Shown: positions 1 to 6,384 of the stretch, piece by piece
Layout of the letters: every line of letters begins with the position of its first letter
How positions within the stretch are numbered: the stretch's first letter is position 1
From: Akkermansia muciniphila
Lineage (GTDB): Bacteria > Verrucomicrobiota > Verrucomicrobiia > Verrucomicrobiales > Akkermansiaceae
Direction: 5' to 3'
NCBI GenBank assembly: GCA_945883695.1
Contig: CAMCYK010000030.1
Coordinates: 1 to 38,043, forward strand
Length of the DNA: 38,043 nt
Position numbers and translations under genes: made by a program
Notes under the pieces: model-generated
Seen by the model: the letters and a program-made list of their open reading frames with translations, nothing else
Told to the model about the DNA's origin: nothing
Databases searched by the model: none

Positions 1-119
1 TCCTCCCCGATCCCGCCAGCGTCGCCTCGCGGCTCCGTGGTGCCGGCAAGCCTTTCCTCAAACGCGGCACCGGGCATCCGATCGCCAGCCTGCTCAAGGA
101 ACGCACCGATGAAGGCTGA
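1..119 (+). CDS. VapB-like antitoxin, C-terminal fragment (5' end outside window)
   Basis: The frame starting at base 3 is open from the window edge to a TGA at 117-119 and encodes about 38 residues, beginning LPDPASVASRLRGAGKPFLK and ending LLKERTDEG. The stop lies 9 bp before the ATG of the PIN toxin at 129, the usual antitoxin-toxin spacing. VapB-type antitoxins bind and block the toxin through their C-terminal tail and autoregulate the operon through an N-terminal DNA-binding domain; that N-terminal part is not in the window, so its class (AbrB, RHH or Phd) cannot be told. The call rests mostly on position. Confidence 0.6.
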   Translation, partial: LPDPASVASRLRGAGKPFLKRGTGHPIASLLKERTDEG

Positions 120-128
120 ACCCGGCGC

Positions 129-530
129 ATGACCCATCTCCTCGACACCACGGCCCTGCTCGCCCATTTCCTTGACGAAAATGGCGCAAAGGAAGTCGAC
201 GAGTTGCTCGGGCGCGGTCCCGATCACGTTGCCGTCGCCGCACCGACTTGGGTCGAGTTCCACACCCGCCTCCGGGAGCTGATCCCGGAAGCGAAGTTTC
301 GGGATTTCGCATTCCATCAATACACCACCGTGTTGACCACCTTCCTCCCGCTCGACACCGCGGCCACCGCCGCCGCCATCCGCCTGCGGGAAGCAACTCC
401 CGGCCGCCTCCCCTTGGCGGACGCGCTCATCGCCGGCACCGCTTTTGCCGCCGATCTCATCCTGGTCCACCGTGACCCGCACTTCGATCCCGTCCCGGGC
501 TTGAAAACGCTCAGGCTGCCCGCCAAATGA
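129..530 (+). CDS. vapC: VapC-like PIN-domain toxin ribonuclease
   Basis: This 133-residue protein has the length and acidic pattern of a single-domain PIN nuclease: Asp6 in the N-terminal LLDTTALL strand, Glu43 in PTWVEF, Asp98 in LPLADALIAGTA and Asp116 in VHRDPHF. In the family these residues hold Mg2+/Mn2+ for cleavage of tRNA or other RNA, and the paired antitoxin inhibits the enzyme. All four are present, so it looks intact. It follows the antitoxin tail by 9 bp and is probably co-transcribed with it. The RNA target cannot be read from sequence. A solitary PIN nuclease with another role is less likely given the upstream frame. Confidence 0.88.
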   Translation: MTHLLDTTALLAHFLDENGAKEVDELLGRGPDHVAVAAPTWVEFHTRLRELIPEAKFRDFAFHQYTTVLTTFLPLDTAATAAAIRLREATPGRLPLADALIAGTAFAADLILVHRDPHFDPVPGLKTLRLPAK

Positions 531-722
531 CCGCCTCTGCTTTTATCGAGCTGTCATGATGTCATGGGGAAAACACGGTGGCCGGATCGATCCTCCGCGG
601 TTTTCGCAAAACCCACCATCGTGAGGCTGCGGACGGCGTCGATCAACTGACCGGGGATTCTTCGGGGTAGCGCTGACCCGGCGGGTGGGCAGGCGGCACT
701 TCGATCTTCCAGTCTTCCGCCT

Positions 723-1238
723 TCAAGGAACCGGCATGACCGCGACGGCGCGGAAGAATTTTTTCGGGTTGCCGGAGTAGGTGATGGTCTTGGTGGTGGT
801 GGCTCCGGCATCGGGCGCGAAGGTGGCGAGCGCGGAGTCGGTCCATGCACCGTCGATACCGAGGTTGTTGGAGAATTCGATGCGGTAGAGGCGCGTGGGT
901 GTGGTGGTGAATTCGAGGGTGGTCGCGGTGATGTCGAGATCGTGCGAGTGGCGGACGATTTTGTAATTGCCCGGATGCCTGTCCCTGCGTTGCTGCTGGC
1001 GGTGCAGGCCGTGAGTGTGCGATACTTGCCCGGATGCCTGTCCCTGCGTTGCTTCCACCCCGGATCCGCCGCACTGGACCACTGTGCCGTTGCGCACGGT
1101 GATGTTCCGGCGCTGGATGCTGGCGGCGACGGAGATGCCGTGGCTGCTGGTGTTGAGAAAGCCCGCGATCTGGAAACCGTTCAGATCCAGGGTCACATCG
1201 CCCACGGCGGGAGAGTAGTTGTCTGTCACGTTGTCCAC
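723..1238 (-). pseudogene. Remnant of a right-handed beta-helix surface protein
   Basis: Read on the minus strand, the first ~64 codons (DVTLDLNGFQIAG, ISVAASIQRRNITVRNGTV) look like a pectate-lyase-type beta-helix, and the last ~70 (TTLEFTTTPTRLYRIEFSN to KKFFRAVAVMPVP) look like the C-terminal module of many Verrucomicrobial secreted proteins. The middle ~35 residues are H/Q/R-rich and unlike either side. They coincide with two copies of a 28-bp direct repeat whose 59-bp period would shift the frame. There is no N-terminal signal peptide; the only start is a GTG at 1238, and a stop lies just upstream at 1260-1262. I read it as a decayed gene missing its N-terminus. A short functional protein cannot be excluded. 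Confidence 0.5.
967..1053. repeat. 28-bp direct repeat, two copies separated by 31 bp
   Basis: Bases 967-994 and 1026-1053 are identical over 28 bp (TTGCCCGGATGCCTGTCCCT then GCGTTGCT). The copies fall in different reading frames of the minus-strand remnant that contains them. There is no third copy nearby and the repeat has no clear internal dyad. Confidence 0.85.
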
Positions 1239-1325
1239 CCGCTCGGGGAGGCGGGAGAGTCACCCGGAATCGGCAGGCGCCGCGCGACGCGCTTGTCGCG
1301 GGCGCCGGGGGAGAGGCGGCCGGGC

Positions 1326-1655
1326 TCAGACCGCCATGTCCTTGAGTTTTTTCAACGGGCGCACCTTGACCACGGTGGTGGCGGGCTTGGCTTTGAACAT
1401 GACTTCCTCCTTGGTAAAGGGGCTGATGCCCTTGCGCGCCTTCACGGCGGGCTTGCGGACGGTGCTGATCTTCAGCAGGCCGGGCAGGACGAACTCGCCC
1501 ACGGCGTTCTTCTTGAGGTGGCCTTCGATCACCTCGGTCAGGCTGTCGAGCACGGCCGCCACCTGCTTGCGGCTCAGTTCGGTGCTCGCGGCGATCTGAT
1601 CGAGGATCTGGGTCTTGGAGAAGCGGTCCTTAATAGTAGTTAATTTCTTAGCCAT
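1326..1655 (-). CDS. HU/IHF-family DNA-binding protein
   Basis: This 109-residue protein starts at MAKKLTTIKDRFSKTQ. It shows the HU plan: N-terminal helices (SKTQILDQIAASTELSRKQV, VLDSLTEVIEGHL), then a beta region (VGEFVLPGLLKISTVRKPA) leading to a basic DNA-contacting arm (VKARKGISPFTKEEVMFKAKPA). HU proteins bend and wrap DNA in the nucleoid. It is slightly longer than the usual ~90 residues, with a Lys-rich C-terminal tail (VKVRPLKKLKDMAV). I chose the ATG at 1655 because the 23 residues encoded upstream in frame do not resemble HU and fall in repeat DNA. No clear Shine-Dalgarno is seen. It appears monocistronic. Confidence 0.85.
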   Translation of the reverse strand: MAKKLTTIKDRFSKTQILDQIAASTELSRKQVAAVLDSLTEVIEGHLKKNAVGEFVLPGLLKISTVRKPAVKARKGISPFTKEEVMFKAKPATTVVKVRPLKKLKDMAV

Positions 1656-1690
1656 GCAGAGGGATTCGTGGAATCCCCGGCGGTTGTCAA
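1656..1690 (-). promoter_or_regulatory. Possible promoter of the HU-like gene
   Basis: On the minus strand a perfect TTGACA (plus-strand bases 1685-1690) lies about 30 bp before the HU-like ATG. No good TATAAT match follows at 16-18 bp, and the short distance would leave a very short or absent leader. Only the -35-like hexamer is directly seen. Confidence 0.25.
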
Positions 1691-1860
1691 GACTCGCTGA
1701 TGGCGAATCATCGCGGCACGCCAAAAACCTCCGGCGCTTGGCGGCCGGCCCTTCAGGCCGGAGTGCCCGGTGATGATCCGCGGCTCCGGTTGCGGGGACC
1801 TGGGGAACGCCGCGTTTTTGCGGCCGCCATCACGCCTTTCACCCACCCGCCCCGCCAGGT
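1687..1860. repeat. Composite dispersed intergenic repeat (copy 1)
   Basis: The minus strand here reads CCGGAGGTTTTTGG (1734 to 1721) followed by CCGCGATGATTCGCC. The same block recurs on the plus strand at 13126-13155 (CCGGAGGCTCTTGG, then GGCGATGATTCGCC), and its core recurs on the minus strand at 25020-25007. The rest of the interval (GGCCGGCCCTTCAGGCCGG and on) is GC-rich, palindromic non-coding sequence of a style common between Verrucomicrobial genes. The boundaries are approximate. Confidence 0.5.
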
Positions 1861-1964
1861 CGCCCACAAGTTCGCGGCCGCCACCACCACCGCCGCCACC
1901 GCGGCAACCGGCGTCGCCCGGCCGCGGCATTGCTGGCAGGACTGCTGCGAGAAGCCCGTCTCCC

Positions 1965-2393
1965 ATGAAACTGAAAGCCATAACCTTCCTGATCCTCGGC
2001 GCCGTCGCCACCTTTGATAGCATGCAAATTGCACTTGGCTCGGGCCGGACCTTCTTCATTTGCAACTCCAGCCGGAAGTTCCCCGAGCCGGGGGGCCGGT
2101 CGTTCAAGGATTTTCCCACGCCGGTGGTTGGCATGGCAATTGCGAAAGGGCTCGGGATGAAAGCCAATCACGTCGAGCACCTCGAATTCATCGGGGGCCC
2201 TGAAGACGGGCTCGTTGTCGACAGCGCGTTCCTGCCGTTCCTGATGGTGGCGGAGGAGGAGGACGGCTCCCCGGAAATCCCCATGTTCATCCGGCTGGAG
2301 AAAGACTTGACGGTTGAGGAAGGGAGAAATGCGAAACTCGTGTTGATCGGGCAATATGTTTGCGACGATCCCGGGCGGGACCGGCAAGGGCCA
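1965..2393 (+). pseudogene. Small secreted protein with GGPEDG motif, 3' end lost
   Basis: From the ATG at 1965 the frame gives a hydrophobic start (MKLKAITFLILGAVATF) and then EHLEFIGGPEDGLVVDSAF, resembling small bacterial proteins with an 'F-x-GGP-x-DG' motif near the N-terminus. Its codons favour G/C at third positions like the neighbouring genes. The frame has no stop before 4148, so it would run through the convergent regulator and kinase genes, whose coding is on the other strand; I end the call where the regulator begins. A shorter gene could start at the in-frame ATG at 2157 (MKANHVEHLEF). Most likely the natural stop was lost by frameshift or rearrangement. The function is unknown. 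Confidence 0.4.
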
Positions 2394-3080
2394 TCATGGC
2401 TTGGGTTTGCCGAAGCGGTAGCCGACGCCGCGGACGGTTTCGATGATCGACGGCCGGGACGGGTCCGCCTCGATTTTCTTGCGCAGCATCAGCACGTGCT
2501 GGTCGAGGGTGCGGGAGTCCGGGAAGTAGTCGAGGCCCCAGCAGGCGTCGAGAAAGCGGTCGCGGGGGACCGGCAGGCCGGCATGGCGATGCAACAGCTC
2601 GAGCATCAGCACCTCGCGGCGGGTCAGGTCGATCGACTTGTCCTCGCGTCGCGCCAGCAGGGCGTCGGGGTGGACGATGAGGTCACGCATCGCGAAATGG
2701 CGGTCCTTGCCGTCGGCCGGATGGGCCCGCCGCAGGGCGGCGCGGATGCGGGCGATGACCTCGGCGCGGGTGAAGGGCTTGCGGATGAAATCGTCGGCCC
2801 CGAGGCCGAGCCCGACCACCACGTCGATCTCCTCATTCTTCGCGGAGAGGAAAAGGATCGGTACGGCGGCGTCGCTGGCGCGGACTCGGCGGCAGACTTC
2901 GAAGCCGTCGACCTCCGGCATCATGATATCGAGGCAAAGGAGCTGCGGGCGGTGCTCGCGCCACAGCTCGAGCGCCTGCTTGCCGTCGGCGGCGGACAGC
3001 GTCTTGAAGCCTTCGTCCGCGACACAGGCGGCGAGGGCTTCGAGGGTGAGCGGGTCGTCGTCGGCGAGCAGGATGGTCAT
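2394..3080 (-). CDS. OmpR/PhoB-type response regulator
   Basis: This 228-residue regulator has a receiver domain (about 1-115) with acidic pair Asp8/Asp9, phospho-acceptor Asp51 (LLCLDIMMPEVDG), Ser79 and Lys101 (IRKPF). A winged-helix DNA-binding domain follows (about 130-228) with the family's late motif IIETVRGVGYRFG. All phosphotransfer residues are present. Its ATG overlaps the kinase stop by 4 bp (ATGA), so it is translationally coupled to the kinase and is its likely partner. An in-frame extension further upstream lies inside the kinase gene and is not protein-like. It is the last gene of the pseudopilin-kinase run and probably a transcription factor for envelope genes, perhaps for this run; the targets cannot be read here. 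Confidence 0.95.
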   Translation of the reverse strand: MTILLADDDPLTLEALAACVADEGFKTLSAADGKQALELWREHRPQLLCLDIMMPEVDGFEVCRRVRASDAAVPILFLSAKNEEIDVVVGLGLGADDFIRKPFTRAEVIARIRAALRRAHPADGKDRHFAMRDLIVHPDALLARREDKSIDLTRREVLMLELLHRHAGLPVPRDRFLDACWGLDYFPDSRTLDQHVLMLRKKIEADPSRPSIIETVRGVGYRFGKPKP

Positions 3081-4648
3081 GCGGCGGGTTCGTCGGCGAC
3101 GAGGGCGAGATGCGGCGGGGCGGGGAGATCGAGTTTGAAGACGGCGCCGTTCTCCGAGGGTTCTAGTAGCAGCTCGCCGTCCATCCGCCGGGCGAGGTCG
3201 CGGGCGATCGAGAGGCCGAGGCCGGTGCCGCTGGAGCCTTCGCGGACGCCGCGGTGGACGCGTTCGAAGGCTTCGAAGATCCGCTCTTTCTGGCGCGGCG
3301 GGATGCCGGGCCCGCGGTCGCGGACGCGGAGCTGGAAGCGGCCGTTTTCCATCGCGGTTGCGAGGCCGAGCCAGCCGCCGGCGCTGGCGTATTTCTCGAC
3401 GTTGGAGATCAGGTTGCCGGTGATCTGGGCGAGGGCGTCGGGGTCGAGCCGGGTGAGGGAAGACGCGCCGCGTTGCCATTCGACGCTTACCTTGCGGCGC
3501 TCGAGCGAGGGCTGGAACTGGGCGAGCACGGCTTCCACCACGTCATCCGGGATGCAGGCGGCGGGGTGGAGGTCGAGGGTCTTGCGTTCGCCGCGGGAGA
3601 AGGTGAGGACGTTCGAGACCAGGCGGGCGAGGCGCTGGACTTCCTCGTGGACCAGCGCCAGCCGGCGGCGGGCTTCGGCCGGCCGGTCGTTGAGGGAGCG
3701 CAGCGAGAGGTCGAGGTTGAGCAGGATGTTGGTGAGCGGCGAGCCGAGTTCGTGGGAGACGCGGTTGACAAAGGAGACGCGTTCTTCGGCGAGCCGCAGC
3801 GCGCGGCGTTGCTGGATGAAGAGGAAGGCCCCGAGCAGCAGCAGGGCGGCGGCGATGCCGCTGGCCAGCACCAGCGTCGCCGGGTCGTGGGTGGTCGCGA
3901 CCTGGCGGCGGTCCCACGCTTGCACCTGCCATTCGCCGAGACCGGTGCGATGCGGCATGACCAGCGCGGCCGGACCGGGCACGACCGAGGGCGGCAGGGT
4001 GACCAGCGGGCTGCCGGCGGGTCCCGCCACGCTCACCAGTTCGCCCGCTTCCCGCAGCGGGGCGAAAGGTTCCGCGAGCCACGATTCGAGGTGGCTGCCG
4101 GTCGCGGCTTGCAGGGCCGGCGAGTCGATCGTGAAGGCGACCAGGTGATCGGCGTCGGGGCGGATCCAACGCACCTGATAGATGCCGCCGGGGGCCGCGA
4201 TGATGCCGCTGTCGCCGCTTCGCTCGAGCGCGAACAGGGCTTCGGGCAACAGCACGGCGAGTTCGGGATTCAGTGGCCGCTTGCCGCCTTCGGCTTCGAT
4301 TTCGGGCAGGCGCTCGCCGGATTCTTGCGTTGCGCCGTGGCGGGTGGCGACTTTTGACCCGCGGCGGAACAGGTGGCACTCGCGCACCCCGACGATCTGC
4401 GCCGAGGCCGCGGCGGTCCGCTCGGCTGGGACGTAGGGTGCCTCGCCGGCGATGCGGCGCAGGTGGCTGCGAAAGGTTTCGTCGAGCCAGTCGAGTTCAT
4501 CGCGCAGCGCGGCGGAGAAATCGTGCAAGCGTTCCCGGTCGGCGGGGGTGCGGGTCTCCACCTCGCGCCGGGCCAGCCGCTCGCCGCCCCACAGGGCGAG
4601 GGCGGCGGCGGCCAGCAGGGGCGTTAAGGTGAGCCAGGAACCTCGCAT
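3077..4648 (-). CDS. Membrane sensor histidine kinase
   Basis: This 523-residue kinase has an N-terminal membrane helix (about 5-20), a ~235-residue periplasmic sensor region without a recognised domain, and a second helix (about 256-279). The kinase core follows: H-box VNRVSHELGSPL with His299, N-box NLISNVEKYA with Asn412, G1 RDRGPGIP with Asp444, and G2 GTGLGLSIA near 474-482. It would autophosphorylate on His299 and pass phosphate to the regulator encoded immediately downstream. Its ATG overlaps the TGA of the secretin-C-like gene by one base (TGATG), so the sensor is coupled to an envelope protein gene. This suggests it monitors the pseudopilus or periplasmic state. The signal is unknown. 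Confidence 0.94.
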   Translation of the reverse strand: MRGSWLTLTPLLAAAALALWGGERLARREVETRTPADRERLHDFSAALRDELDWLDETFRSHLRRIAGEAPYVPAERTAAASAQIVGVRECHLFRRGSKVATRHGATQESGERLPEIEAEGGKRPLNPELAVLLPEALFALERSGDSGIIAAPGGIYQVRWIRPDADHLVAFTIDSPALQAATGSHLESWLAEPFAPLREAGELVSVAGPAGSPLVTLPPSVVPGPAALVMPHRTGLGEWQVQAWDRRQVATTHDPATLVLASGIAAALLLLGAFLFIQQRRALRLAEERVSFVNRVSHELGSPLTNILLNLDLSLRSLNDRPAEARRRLALVHEEVQRLARLVSNVLTFSRGERKTLDLHPAACIPDDVVEAVLAQFQPSLERRKVSVEWQRGASSLTRLDPDALAQITGNLISNVEKYASAGGWLGLATAMENGRFQLRVRDRGPGIPPRQKERIFEAFERVHRGVREGSSGTGLGLSIARDLARRMDGELLLEPSENGAVFKLDLPAPPHLALVADEPAA

Positions 4649-5481
4649 CAGGGTTTCGCGTAACTTGCGGTCACGAAAGCGAACCAGATCCGGTTGGCCG
4701 CGTCAGCATCGAGTTTCGAGTTGGGCGGGCGGTTGACCGTGCCGAGCAGGAAGGGTTGGCCGGGGGTGACGGTGACCGCGGTGATGATATGCTGCCTTTC
4801 GAACTCCGGCATTTCGATCAGGCTGAGTCCTTGGCCGTGCTTGCTGGTGCCGGCATGCAGCACGTTGTCGGTGGAGATCCGCAGGTCGACGATTTGCCAA
4901 TCCGCGCTGGCCGTCGGCTCGACCTCGATCGAGCGGCCGCTGTTCCGGCATTCGAAGGATGTCGGTGTGGCCGGGGTCCTCAGGTCGCCGAGTTGGGAGG
5001 CCTTCACCGCCTGCTCCAGCTTGTCGGTCTCCGGCACCACGTCCGGCGCGGGGCCCTCGGCGGGTTCGGGCGGGACGATGCTCACGCCCACGGTGTTCGG
5101 GAGTTCGGCGGGCTCGTATTCAGTCGCGTAGAGCGTTTCCAGAATGCCCTCTCCGAGCGCCTTGTTGCCCGAGCGGGTGCGGATGACCGTCATCGATTCC
5201 TGGCGGGCTTCCTTCTTGGCGACCATCGCGATCAGCCTCCGGTAGAGCTCCTCGTCGCCGAGATCGGCACGCTCGAGCTCCGCGGCGGTGGCGAGATCGA
5301 GCGAGAAGTCCTCGACACGCAGCGACAGGTTGCGTTGGACCTGGGCGGCCGCGGCCTCGCCGGCGGCCGGCGGGGGGGCGACGTAGGGATCCTGACGGGC
5401 GGCGGGCGGAGGGGTCTGGGCGGAGAGGACGGGCAGTCCGAGGACGGCGGCGAGGACGATGCAGGTGTTCGGTTTTATCAC
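4648..5481 (-). CDS. Stand-alone secretin-C-like periplasmic protein
   Basis: From a GTG at 5481 the gene encodes about 277 residues with a signal peptide (VIKPNTCIVLAAVLGLPVLS, then AQ). The body resembles the C-terminal half of PilQ/GspD-like proteins of Verrucomicrobia: IRTRSGNKALGEGI, LYATEYEPAELPN, then SFECRNSGRSIEVEP, LIEMPEFERQHIITAV and TVTPGQPFLLGTV, in the order of the secretin strands 'leV.P', 'P.f..r.i.t.v' and 'v..Gq'. No N0/N1 or KH-type ring-building domains are visible, and it is short for a secretin, so pore formation is doubtful. It may be a pilotin, plug or signalling relative. Codons upstream of the GTG lie in repeat DNA. It is one-base coupled to the kinase. Confidence 0.6.
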   Translation of the reverse strand: MIKPNTCIVLAAVLGLPVLSAQTPPPAARQDPYVAPPPAAGEAAAAQVQRNLSLRVEDFSLDLATAAELERADLGDEELYRRLIAMVAKKEARQESMTVIRTRSGNKALGEGILETLYATEYEPAELPNTVGVSIVPPEPAEGPAPDVVPETDKLEQAVKASQLGDLRTPATPTSFECRNSGRSIEVEPTASADWQIVDLRISTDNVLHAGTSKHGQGLSLIEMPEFERQHIITAVTVTPGQPFLLGTVNRPPNSKLDADAANRIWFAFVTASYAKP

Positions 5482-5539
5482 CCGGACACTGTGGCAGTGC
5501 GGCGGGTCATGAAATGTCAAAAGCGGGTCAAAAGATCGG

Positions 5540-5690
5540 GGGGACTGCCAATAAGGGGACCGCATGGGCTTCAAACGGGCAGGCGGGAACCCCTCGGGCC
5601 GGTCTGAAGACCAGCGGTCCCGGGGCATAAGGAGTGTGGACCTTTGGTCAACACGGTGTCGACGGAACGTCGACACTCCTTATCCGGCGA
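5540..5690. repeat. Dispersed repeat with strong hairpins between operon genes
   Basis: The gap between two same-strand genes holds nested inverted repeats. ATAAGGAGTGT at 5627-5637 pairs with ACACTCCTTAT at 5673-5683. Inside, GTGTCGACG (5656-5664) pairs with CGTCGACAC (5668-5676) around a GAA loop. The palindromic sequence resembles dispersed intergenic elements of Verrucomicrobia. It may attenuate transcription or set an mRNA processing point between the pseudopilin genes and the secretin-like/kinase genes. There is no U-tract, so a classical terminator is not supported. Confidence 0.55.
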
Positions 5691-6384
5691 TGACGAACTT
5701 GGGATCGTAGAAGTAGATCGCCCGGACCTCGCCGTCCTCGCCGTCGTAGAGGAGCATCACGTAATTGCCCGGATCGTCGGGGCGGAACGAGGTGAGGATT
5801 TTCTCCGAGCCGCGCAGGCGGACGGTGATGTCGCCGCCGGCGCCGCCGAGGTCGACGGTGGAGGTCATCAGCCGTTTGACGCTCGAGGCCACAGGCTGGT
5901 CGCGGCCCTGGATGTCGGTTTCGAACAGGAGCTCGGCTTGCTTGCAGGTGCTGAGGACGGTCAGGCGGTATCCCTTTTCGACGTCGCGCTGCTTGAGGCG
6001 GAGGATGCGGGCTTCCCAGCGCTCGGGCTGGTCGTCCTTGGCCGGGACTTTCTCGGCGAAGGCGACGATGGTGATGGTTTCGCCCGCCCCGAGCTGGACG
6101 GTGGTGCTCCCATCCTCGACGCCTTCCTTGCTCACGGTGACCTTCTTGGATCCGGCCAGCAGGCCGATGCCGCCGGTCCGCTGGCCCATGGTGTAGCCCT
6201 TGGCGTACATTTCCTCGCCGTCGATCTTGAGGTGGAGGTTGCCGCTGCCGGCGGCGACCGCGTTGACCAGGCGGAGGAAGCCGACCTTCGGGGCCTCGTC
6301 CTGGGCGGCGAGCGGGCCGAGGAATAGCAGCGGGAGCAGGCCGGCGGCGAGACGCCGCAGCCACTTGTTAGAAGTCGTTCTCAT
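5680..6384 (-). CDS. Secreted DUF4397-like protein of the pseudopilin operon
   Basis: The protein has 234 residues from the ATG at 6384: a signal peptide (MRTTSNKWLRRLAAGLLPLL, ending near PLAAQ), then a beta-rich body. The segment VGFLRLVNAVAAGSGNLHLK followed by GLLAGSKKVTVSKEG resembles DUF4397-type beta-sandwich domains. A second beta-rich half (STVDLGGAGGDITVRLRGSE, NYVMLLYDG) may be another copy of the fold. The start overlaps the end of pseudopilin A by 17 bp, so the two are co-transcribed. No catalytic motif is seen. In this setting it could be a structural or adhesive partner, or a cargo, of the pseudopilus. The 19 in-frame residues upstream of the chosen start lie inside gene A and look non-native. 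Confidence 0.7.
   Translation of the reverse strand: MRTTSNKWLRRLAAGLLPLLFLGPLAAQDEAPKVGFLRLVNAVAAGSGNLHLKIDGEEMYAKGYTMGQRTGGIGLLAGSKKVTVSKEGVEDGSTTVQLGAGETITIVAFAEKVPAKDDQPERWEARILRLKQRDVEKGYRLTVLSTCKQAELLFETDIQGRDQPVASSVKRLMTSTVDLGGAGGDITVRLRGSEKILTSFRPDDPGNYVMLLYDGEDGEVRAIYFYDPKFVIAG

Noticed and set aside
554..850. Small minus-strand protein after vapC
   Set aside because: It overlaps the tail of the beta-helix remnant in another frame, is P/R-rich, and has no recognisable domain or ribosome-binding site.
967..1053. CRISPR array
   Set aside because: Only two repeats, no dyad in the repeat, no cas genes nearby, and the location is inside a decayed coding sequence.
1839..2387. Minus-strand protein of 182 codons opposite the GGPEDG frame
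   Set aside because: Its R/H/P-rich translation looks like an antisense shadow. The plus strand has a hydrophobic N-terminus and a recognisable motif.
5627..5683. Classical rho-independent terminator inside the pseudopilin-kinase run
   Set aside because: The stems are strong but no T-run follows on the minus strand, so it is listed as a hairpin repeat only.
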